Shown here one piece after another: positions 23,711 to 31,870 of a stretch of 64,000 nucleotides of DNA (position 1 is its first letter; every line of letters begins with the position of its first letter). Below the pieces are notes generated by a model that saw only the letters and a program-made list of their open reading frames with translations, made no database searches and was not told the origin of the DNA. Made by a program: the position numbers and the translations under genes. Source of the DNA: Sodiomyces alkalinus F11 (taxonomy: Eukaryota > Ascomycota > Sordariomycetes > Glomerellales > Plectosphaerellaceae); contig NW_021167081.1 of NCBI RefSeq assembly GCF_003711515.1, forward strand, positions 434,001 to 498,000, read 5' to 3'.

Positions 23711-23918
23711 TATTAGAATACGAATATCGGTACCGGAATTATGGTTATATTCTTTTATAGAAAGGAAAGATTCCCTTATAGGAAGTATCTCTAACTATTT
23801 ATATAGCTAGGGTTAGGGCTATTTAGAGACGTTAGTACTTACTAAGACTATTATACCCGAACTATACCCGAAAAGGTCCCGAAGTCACGCCCCGATATCC
23901 TGGAGCCTCTATCTAACA
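23711..23918 (-). repeat. right LTR (5' LTR of the element)
   Basis: This copy starts TATTAGAATACG on the plus strand and ends ATCTAACA, so its terminal TG has become TA by a transition while the CA end is intact. The target duplication TATTT follows directly. Confidence 0.85.
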
Positions 23919-23923
23919 TATTT

Positions 23924-24791
23924 CATCCATCTAGGCTTCTGTTAATAATACTTTAGCTAATTTAATTTTATACCCTTCCCTACTACTGGCTTTCCAATGT
24001 GTCGTCTTGTCTCTTTGGTTTTCTTCGCTGTATTCGATATTCAGTCCGATGTACTTTTGCATATGTCCGGTGTCCGACATCCGAGTCCGATCTATGGAGT
24101 TGGGAGTACAAAGTAGGAAATACACGTGTAGACACCGCGATGCAGCTGCTCTGCTATTATTGAAGAAGAATGACCTTCCAGATGTAGTTAGTTTGGCACT
24201 AAATTGATGACTCGTGGTTCTCAATTATCCGGAACCGGAGTCTAACGGTGGAGGACGTCGAGGTACGTTGTGGAGTATCTACGAAGTATTCATGACGGAG
24301 TCCTCCGTACTCCGTACTCCGTACACATACATTTTCACGTGTTCTTTGCTCCGTTTCACCCGCTCATCAGCTCGATGCGTCAGTATGAGCGTAATAGGAA
24401 CATCTAAAGAAAAGGAAAGGAAAGAAAAGAAAAGAAGAAGTAAAAAATTGGAAGCTCTCACACCATATCACGTCTTTTTGACCCCAGTTCGTCCCCGGCT
24501 CGCCCCCTGGCTCATTACCCAACATAGGCATGGGTGCACTTACACTACACCGTGCCACTTACGAACTAATAAAATAGTCGACATCATGCTTTTCGGCTCA
24601 TTTGTAAAGGAAGTTCTCCGTCGTCAAACCCTTCTTATACGGCTTGACCCGGTTCCAATAATCCTTAATTTTCATCGTTAATTTTTTTGAAGGTCGAGTC
24701 TTGCGTCTCTGTCATGACTCCATATTTTATTCCGTTTGAACCATAACTATTCAAAGGAGGGCCGGGTCTCTCAAGCTCTCCACGGCAGAAA
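23924..24791. other. intergenic, promoter region of the MFS gene
   Basis: The sequence holds two overlapping TACTCCGTA copies (24308-24323) and a purine stretch (about 24405-24450). No gene is supported. Confidence 0.5.
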
Positions 24792-26615
24792 ATGACAGCC
24801 CGCGACAATCGGGAGGCTGACTTGGATGAGAGACATGGCGGAGAATCATCAAGCACGGTAGCCGACACGATCACCTCCAGCTCAGGGGGAGAACAACGGC
24901 AACAGCAACAGCAACAGGAAAAGACCGACGAAGAAAATCCAGAACGCAACACACCAGAATCGCAGCCCACCCGAGACGGCCGAGACGACGCCCCTCATGA
25001 CGACAACAACCACCCCGAAGACGACGAACCCGAAGCAGGCCGCACCCGTCTCGAGACCGCCCTCGTAGTCGGCTCCCTCTGCGCCGCCCTCTTCCTCGCC
25101 GCCCTGGACGTCACCATCATCGCCACCGCCGTGCCCACCATCTCGGAAGAGTTCCAGTCCAACCTGGGCTACATATGGATTGGCAGCAGCTACCTGCTGA
25201 GCAACGCCGCCTTCGTGCCCACCTGGGGCAAGATCTCCGACATCTTCGGCCGGAAACCCATCCTGCTGTGCGCCGTCGCCGTCTTCTGGGTCGGCTCGCT
25301 CCTCTGCGGAGTCGCCGTCGACATGCCCATGCTCATCGCCGCCCGCGCCGTCCAGGGTCTCGGCGGCGGCGGCATTATTGTTCTCGTCAACATCTGCATC
25401 AGCGACCTCTTCTCCATCCGCCAGCGCGGCGTCTATTTCGGCCTCGTCGGCATGGTCTGGGCCGTCGCCTCCGCCATCGGCCCCGTCCTCGGCGGCGTCT
25501 TCACCAGCCAGGCCACCTGGCGCTGGTGCTTCTACGTCAACCTCCCCATCTCCGGCCTCGGCCTCGTCGTCCTCTCCTTCGTCCTTAAGCTGCACAACCC
25601 GCGCACCCCGATCGCCGACGGCCTCAGGGCCATCGACTGGTCCGGCAGCCTCACCATCATCGGCGGCACCATCATGTTCCTCCTCGGCCTCGAGCTCGGC
25701 GGCGTCTCCTACCCCTGGCACTCCGCCACCGTCGTCTGTCTCATCGTCTTCGGCTTGGTCACCATCGCCCTCTTCGTCGCCAACGAGCACTTCCTCGCCG
25801 CCTACCCCGTCGTGCCCCTCCGCCTCTTCGCGACCCGCTCCAACCTCGCCGCCCTGACCACCACCTTCTGCCAGGCCTTCGTCTTCATCTCGGGGAGCTA
25901 CTGGCTGCCGCTCTACTTCCAGGCCGTCCTCGCCGCCTCCTCCCTGCTGTCGGGCGTCTACATCCTCCCCTACGTCATCTCGCTCTCCCTCGTCTCCGCC
26001 GCCTCGGGCTTCGTCATCCGCAAGACGGGCAACTACTTCTACCTCATCGTCGCCGGCATGGCCATCACCACCCTCGGCTTCGGCCTCTTCGTCGACCTCC
26101 CCGCCTCCGACGACTTTGTCAAGATCGTCCTCTACCAGGTCGTCGCCGGCATCGGCATCGGCCCCAACTTCCAGTCCCCGCTCATCGCCCTCCAGACCAA
26201 CGTCGAGCCGCGCGATATCGCCTCCGCCACCGCCACCTTCGGCTTCGTCCGCCAGATGGCCACTTCCATCTCCGTCGTGATTGGTGGCGTCGTCTTCAAC
26301 AACCGCATGGACGCCCAGCGCCCGTACCTCGTTGCCGAGCTGGGGCCTGAGCTCGCCGAGAGGTTCTCGGGCGGGTCGGCGGCTTCGAGTGTCGGCTGGG
26401 TCGCTGGCCTGACGGGTCGTGAGGCCCGTGTCGCGCGGGGCGCCTACTTGGACAGCCTTCGGACGATGTATATCGTTTATGTCGCGTTTGCCGGGCTTGG
26501 CCTGGTGACGGGGCTGTTTGTTCGGCAGACGAGGTTGAGTAAGAGTCACAAGGAGCACCAGACCGGTCTCAAGTCTCTACGAGGCCGAGCTGAGAAAGAC
26601 GGGGGTGGCGGGTAA
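24792..26615 (+). CDS. MFS drug:H+ antiporter, 14-TM (DHA2) type
   Basis: The intronless frame encodes 607 residues. A hydrophilic, Gln/Glu-rich N-terminus of about 85 residues precedes the first membrane helix (ALVVGSLCAALFLAALDVTIIATAVP). That helix carries the LDxTIVxxALP-like motif of DHA2 exporters. Next come the motif-A loop GKISDIFGRKPILL, the RAVQGLGGGG segment, and motif C GMVWAVASAIGPVLGGVF. Later helices include FQAVLAASSLLSGVYILPY and QVVAGIGIGPNFQSPLIALQ, bringing the total to about 14. Such proteins sit in the plasma membrane and expel drugs, toxins or metabolites. No biosynthetic genes lie next to it, so its substrate is unknown. The coding sequence is strongly GC-rich at third positions. 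Confidence 0.93.
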   Translation: MTARDNREADLDERHGGESSSTVADTITSSSGGEQRQQQQQQEKTDEENPERNTPESQPTRDGRDDAPHDDNNHPEDDEPEAGRTRLETALVVGSLCAALFLAALDVTIIATAVPTISEEFQSNLGYIWIGSSYLLSNAAFVPTWGKISDIFGRKPILLCAVAVFWVGSLLCGVAVDMPMLIAARAVQGLGGGGIIVLVNICISDLFSIRQRGVYFGLVGMVWAVASAIGPVLGGVFTSQATWRWCFYVNLPISGLGLVVLSFVLKLHNPRTPIADGLRAIDWSGSLTIIGGTIMFLLGLELGGVSYPWHSATVVCLIVFGLVTIALFVANEHFLAAYPVVPLRLFATRSNLAALTTTFCQAFVFISGSYWLPLYFQAVLAASSLLSGVYILPYVISLSLVSAASGFVIRKTGNYFYLIVAGMAITTLGFGLFVDLPASDDFVKIVLYQVVAGIGIGPNFQSPLIALQTNVEPRDIASATATFGFVRQMATSISVVIGGVVFNNRMDAQRPYLVAELGPELAERFSGGSAASSVGWVAGLTGREARVARGAYLDSLRTMYIVYVAFAGLGLVTGLFVRQTRLSKSHKEHQTGLKSLRGRAEKDGGGG

Positions 26616-27435
26616 TGGTGCACTGTCTTTCCTCTCGTTGACATTCTTTTTCTCTTTCTTTTTTTATGCCATTATACGTATATATTTTCGACTTTCATAC
26701 TTGTGTTATTGACACTCGCAAGGCGTTGTTTACGGGGCAGCATTGGAAGGGGGACAATACGGAGTAAGAAGCATCTCAGAAGCATCTCAGACGCCATAGT
26801 CGGCAATACATCATTAGCATCGCAACAATGCGAAAAGTATTTACAGTAATGGGACCTGTATTGGGACATGGTCAAATAATAGAAAATATCTTTTGAAGCA
26901 CATTATAAAATGAATATGTCTTCCAAGTTCCTTTAACTTGCGTCACTCGGCCTCATATAGGGAGTCTTCATAAGGTAGGCTGTAGTGCTTAGAAAAAAGA
27001 TCACAATCCCGAGTTTTTCTACAATCTTGCTTATTCCACTTCCAGTTTGCGGTAGATTTGCAATTTCATTCCGACTTCCTTGCGATTTGATTGTGTACTG
27101 ATAACGCAGCATGTCACATAAAATGCGATATAGTGAGGGAGTTGGAACAGGGGCGTTGTCGTGTCCTTCGGCTTCAACACCTACTCCCAGAGACCAAGAT
27201 AAAACAGGAAGCCGTAGCGGCAGGTGCAGACATCATAGAGAACCTCTCGTTCCATTGAAAGAGCATCTAGTACAAGAAGATCCTGCTTACTCCTGGCACA
27301 GGGACGCATCCTGCCGTCAGGTTCTCCAACATAATTCCAGGGGAACTCTCGATACTCGTGGCTCTGAGCGAGTGAGTTTATACGCAAATATCCCACGAGA
27401 TGGGAGAAAACATCAATTCGAGCGCCCCGTTCTCG
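26616..27435. other. intergenic
   Basis: The 820 bp hold one TACGGAGTA copy (26758-26766). The short open frames near 27111-27530 are on both strands and do not resemble a protein family. Confidence 0.5.
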
Positions 27436-27955
27436 ATGTCGGGGAAGACTGCCATTATCGCTGGCGCCGGCTCCGGTGCGTCTTACGCCCTTTCCATCGT
27501 TCCCCCCCCATTTTCTAGAGAAACCCTTCACGAAAACCAGCGCACTGCCAATTCCCAGGAATCAACCTCGCCTTCGCCGAGCTCCTCCTCTCCCGCAACT
27601 GCAACGTCCTCCTCGCCGACCTGTCTCGCGTGTCCCGGCGCGGGCGTCTACGAGCCCCACTGGTCCAACTGTGCGTATCAACGCCGTCGCGCCGGGCATC
27701 GTGCGCACGCCGCTGTGGACGGAGCACCCCGAGAAGAGCGTCAACCTCGACGCGGAGCGGGACGCCTGGATCACGCCCCAAGAGGTGGCGGAGGCGATGT
27801 TGGCGTGTGCCGAGAGTGAGAGTTATCTAAGCGGCTCGGTCGTCGAGGTGGGAAAGGAGTCAAGGACCATGTCCGCGTGGTGCAGACGGTCAACGATCCC
27901 GGCCCGGATCCGGATCCGTTCAAGGGGTTCATGTTGAGTAATACGGCCAAGGGGG
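27436..27955 (+). pseudogene. broken short-chain dehydrogenase (SDR)
   Basis: The start is intact: MSGKTAIIAGAGSG, an 83 bp intron (27476-27558), then GINLAFAELLLSRNCNVLLADLS, which is the nucleotide-binding beta-alpha-beta unit. Within about 50 bp the frame jumps to VRINAVAPGIVRTPLW and TPQEVAEAMLACAE, which belong near the C-terminus of the 15-PGDH-like SDRs. The ~110 residues between, including the catalytic Ser and the YxxxK pair, are not in the DNA. A second break near 27870 shifts the tail (VNDPGPDPDPFKGF appears in another frame). The copy cannot give a working enzyme. Confidence 0.85.
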
Positions 27956-27959
27956 AGAG

Positions 27960-28466
27960 ATGTTGCGGGATTGGCTTGGTAGGGAGGACATCTGGCGCGG
28001 TAAGAAGGAGCAGAAAGGAGTAGAAGTAGCAGAAGTAGTACGGAAAGGAACTTATCTTCGGTGACTTCGGTGTACGATGCAGATACGGGTGGTGGTTGAC
28101 GTCGTAGGGACTTTAGTCACGTGACGCATTTCGTTCCCGAAATCCCGTCGTAGTCGCCAAAGTTCCCGAGAAGACACGCTCCAAGACACTCAGAAGCGTT
28201 CCAGAATGCAGCCAGCTAATCACAGCGAAGGGTTTGCTCAGCGAGTCTCCCGGCCTGCAGCGGGAGCTCGAAAGCTCTCCCCACCCCCTCGGGCCCCCCA
28301 AGACACCACGACAGGGACGACCAGGCCACGTCTATCGTTTATTCCCCCTCGCCCTCAATCGTACGATCGTTTAGCCCATGATCGCCCTCACAACTGGGCA
28401 AAAGCAGCAGCGGTACCGACAAATCGACCGCCTTGATCCACGGACATCGGACATCGATCCAACACC
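27960..28466. other. intergenic
   Basis: This 0.5 kb between the broken SDR and the hemerythrin-like gene shows no gene or repeat that I can support. Confidence 0.5.
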
Positions 28467-29574
28467 ATGGCGGGCTACCTCTTGCTCGCCATTCCGACGA
28501 TCCTCGTCAGCTTGCTGTTCTCCCGGTCACCGTTCCTCATGTCTAGCTCACCAACGACGGGCGCAAACCCATGGGCCGACAGTCCCATGAAGCTGATCAC
28601 GACACCTCAGTATGAGACCAACCAGGCATGTTTTGCATCCTGTCCTCTTGTGTTCCCCTCCCTTCATTTTTTTTTCATTTTTTCATCTTTTTTTTTCCAT
28701 CTTTTTTTCATCTTTTTCGTTTTGCCGCCCCAAGACTAACCTTCCGGGTGTGATCGTCCAAACAGACCGACCTGTTCACGACGGGTGCCACACACATGGC
28801 CCTGCTGCATAACTCGATTCTGCGCGGATACAACTCCATCTACCACCAGGCACCCCATGTCCAGGACCAGGACAAGGCCGACTTTGTAGGATACGCCCTG
28901 ACATGGCACAAGTTTGTCAAGTCGCACCACGACGATGAGGAGGAGAGACTCTTCGCCGAGATTGAGAAGCTGGTGGGCGACAAGACCGTTTTCGCCACGA
29001 CCCACCGGGAGCATCGTACGGCCTGGGCCCCTGAACCCCCTTCCCTTTCCCTTGTCATTCGGAAACTGCGAGAAAGCTGACCACACATTACCCCCTTGTA
29101 GAGCACTTCCTCCCCGGCCTCGAAGACTTCCACGCCTACCTCGCCTCGCTGACCGACCCGGCGCAATTCTCCGGCGCCGAGCTGCGGCGCATCATGTCGA
29201 CCTTCCAGCAGCCCTTCGAGGTGCACTTCCACTCGGAGATCGCCACGCTGGCGGGGCTGGCGAGCCACCCGAACGCGCCGCGCGAGGGGACGGCGGAGGC
29301 GGCGATGGCGAGGGCCGTGTTCAAGAGCTGGGGGAAGAGCACGGTGTCCAGGGCGGGCACGGCGGACGTGGTGCCGTTCTTCCTGATGAACCTGGACCGC
29401 GGGGTCGAGGGGGGGATGTGGGCCAACTGGCCGCCCATGCCGGCGCCGATTCGGTGGGGGCTCGCCAATGTCGCCGGGGCGTGGTATGGGGGTCGGTGGA
29501 GGTTTGCGAGCTGTGATGCGCAGGGAAGGTCGAGGGAGTTGTATGCTTTGGAGTCTCCTGCGTCGGGCAGTTGA
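28467..29574 (+). CDS. hemerythrin-like (HHE) domain protein
   Basis: Exons 28467-28625, 28766-29015 and 29102-29574 join to 293 residues. The N-terminus is hydrophobic (MAGYLLLAIPTILVSLLFS) and could be a signal or anchor. The HHE region starts at LFTTGATHMALLHNSILRGYNSIYHQA. It supplies the expected His/Glu ligands in HKFVKSHHDDEEERLFAEIE, EHQHFLPGLEDF and FEVHFHSEI. Such domains bind a di-iron (or similar) centre and are linked to oxygen or nitrosative chemistry. The C-terminal half ends in a fungal-specific WRFASCDAQGRSRELYALE block. The first intron appears to start with GC (CAG|GCATGT) instead of GT. A GT donor 24 bp further on would also stay in frame and add eight residues, so that donor is unsure. 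Confidence 0.85.
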
Positions 29575-30107
29575 TTTGGCTGGCCGAATTGCATGGCTGC
29601 ATGGATGTTCTCCATTGCTAGCGTGAGGGTAAGCCGACGAGTGAACTATTTTTTGTTTGCTTCTACTCTCGATGTGTGAAGCAACCCAGAGGATGGCACA
29701 TGGAAGGGTCTTGGGAAGAAAATAATGTTCAAGCACAGCGTCAGTCTTCCCTATGAGAGGACCATGGGCAGAGAGAAAGAAGGGAAAGAAGAGGAAGCAA
29801 GCGATGGGGCGACCAAAGGGGTACCTGCTTTCGCATGCCATGGGAGAAGTCACCTGATCCAACGTCTCTCAGCAAATGTCTCCAGTACTCCGGACCTCTT
29901 CCCAAGGTTATGTGGCTTCAGCATGGTTTGTCTTTTGCAAGTCTTCGGCTCAATGTGACGAAAATAATGCTCGCCGCAGGAAACTCCCGCGCCTAGCCCA
30001 TTTGATGTGGTTTGAACGCAATATCAACCGAGAGTAATCCCCCCTATATTTTGTGTATTCCTTCCTCTCGGCCCTCTTCTCATGACCCGGCATTACTATC
30101 GGTCAAT
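29575..30107. other. intergenic
   Basis: No gene, tRNA or repeat is supported in this 0.5 kb between the hemerythrin-like gene and the copper transporter gene. Confidence 0.5.
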
Positions 30108-31136
30108 ATGACGGATATCGACGACATTCACCAAGGCCACGACATCAATTATGAATACGACGATACGCATGAGGAGGATTGCACCCTTACTGCAAGTCCC
30201 ATCTTCGATCTTCCATCCACTCCCTTTTTCCTGCTCCTTCTCTCTAACAGATAGCCGGCACGTAGGCCTTATGGAACTGGCATACCACCGACTCGTGTTT
30301 TATTTCCCACTCTTGGCAGGTCCGCTCGCCCGGGCAGTTCGCCGGCTAGTGCGTCGGCGCCGCCGTTCTTGCCATGGCCTTCGAAGGGCTACGTCGCGCC
30401 AGCACAGAACTCGACTGCGTCCTCCTCCAAGCACACGTTTCGCGGTGCGAGCGAGAACGCGACGCTTTAAGGTTGAGGGCGTTGGAAGAGGATGGTGGTG
30501 GAAGCAGAAGTGGCAGGAGTAACAGGAGTGGCAGGAGCCGTAGGAGTGTTCCCCGCGGTAACGGCGGCAACGGCGGTGACGATGGCGGCCATACATCCTT
30601 CGCGGCCGGATCGGCGGACAACGACGTGGAGTTGGATTTTATGGCGCTGAACCCGAGGCCTGGGGATGGTGGTCGGAGGATTGCTTTGGATCTCGAACGC
30701 TGTTACGAGTATCGCGGCTTCCCTCCCTATCGTCCCAGCTTCATCGTACAATTGGGGAGAACCGTGCTGCACACGCTGCGGATCATATCAGCGTACTTCT
30801 TGGTACTGTGAGTTTTTGCCCTTTCATTCTGCGTCACTGCAGCCATGTCGTTCTCTCTTCTCTTCCCTGCTTCGTCGCTGACCGGCGTGCCGCGTGCGGA
30901 CGTACAGCTTGTCAATGTACTACAACGGCTACATCATCCTCTGCATATTTGCCGGAGCCTTCCTCGGGCATTTCATGTTCCACTGGGAAAAGGTCAGCAG
31001 CGTGACCGATCGAAACCCTGCAGAAGACGACCCCGACACAACGACGGACCGACGGCGGCAAGACCACGCCCCTAACCACGCGGTCCACGCCAATAAGCAA
31101 CGGGGAAGGGCGAAGAAGAGACGGAGGGGTTTCTAG
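30108..31136 (+). pseudogene. CTR-family copper transporter with in-frame stop
   Basis: Exons 30108-30191, 30266-30807 and 30908-31136 give a 284-codon frame that is intact except for one TAG at 30347-30349 (codon 56). The protein otherwise matches CTR copper importers. A His/Asp/Glu-rich N-terminus leads into LWNWHTTDSCFISHSWQVRSPGQFAG. The stop follows where Ser is usual, then CVGAAVLAMAFEGLRR completes the first membrane helix. Helices two and three are ISAYFLVLLLSMYYNGY and CIFAGAFLGHFMF, with the GxxxG packing motif. The copper MxxxM motif of helix two is altered, with Leu at the first Met. The first intron (30192-30265) seems to be GC-AG. A splice acceptor ending exactly at the TAG would avoid it but remove part of helix one. 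The locus could be a fresh null allele or an assembly error. Confidence 0.75.
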
Positions 31137-31870
31137 AGGAAGTTCCCTCGAAATCGCCGGGAAGACCTGGGGGAGAGGCCAGGAGGCACACCGAGAAGTA
31201 CAGAAGAGGCGGCTCAGGATAGACGACAAGAATGAAACAACAGCGTCAAGACCAAGGTTAGACCAATAGGTTTTCGGGTTCCAATTCTCCGACCTGAGTA
31301 ACGGGCATGGCAGACAAGGCTTTGCTTTTCATTGTTTTGGATGTTTGTCATCCTGCTGTTCTACTCATCATTTATATATAGGTAGTTTAACTAGCATGTG
31401 TGAAGAATGGATGGACGAATGAATACATGGCACTTGGTGAGACAACCTCGGTGAGGAGTGAGAGAAGTAGAGGTACCGAAGAGAAGTGAGGCGGCAGGCC
31501 AGCGCCCAGTGTTCACCGACTCCACATTCCTTAAGGTACATACCTGATATAAGGTACGGTATCTAGGTACATAAAGGTACAAGGGGGGGGGAGGGTGGGG
31601 TGGGTTTTGACAGACCACTGACCACCTTCACGCGAAAGGCAGGAAGGAAGGACCAAGCCAATGCGCGCCTTCTCCTAACACCAACACCAACACCAACACC
31701 AACACCAACACCAACGCAATCAGCTCATCACCACATCGCGACCCCCGCAATCCGCTCATCCTTTTCTCTTCTCTTTGCCTCTTTACCCCCTCCACTTAAT
31801 CGTAATTTCTATTGTTTCGACATGTTAGGGACGCCCATGGCGGTGTTCCCGCAAATACCCCATCGTCATC
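31137..31870. other. intergenic with CCAACA minisatellite
   Basis: A hexanucleotide array (about six CCAACA units, 31678-31716) lies about 150 bp before the RTC1 start. Several GTACATA/AAGGTAC elements sit at 31530-31580. No further gene is supported. Confidence 0.55.

Larger units (their letters stand above)
21830..23918 (-). mobile_element. Copia-like LTR retroelement, RIP-mutated, gag only
   Basis: The 2089 bp element is bounded by two direct repeats of about 209 bp and by identical 5-bp target duplications, TATTT at 21825-21829 and 23919-23923. Read on the minus strand, the sequence directly inside the right LTR is GTTATAAGCCTAGCGCTC (23710-23693). This matches the complement of the 5' half of initiator tRNA-Met except for changes of the G-to-A and C-to-T type. 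A half-tRNA-iMet primer site is the hallmark of Copia-type elements. A G7 run (22047-22041 on that strand) inside the other LTR is a likely polypurine tract. The interior, from Met at 23522 leftward, reads as a gag-like protein full of TAA/TAG stops. There is no room for a polymerase, so the copy depends on others. Confidence 0.85.

Noticed and set aside
24882..26558. 558-codon minus-strand frame antisense to the MFS gene
   Set aside because: It is the mirror of a highly GC3-biased coding gene, Glu/Gly/Asp-rich and without domain text.
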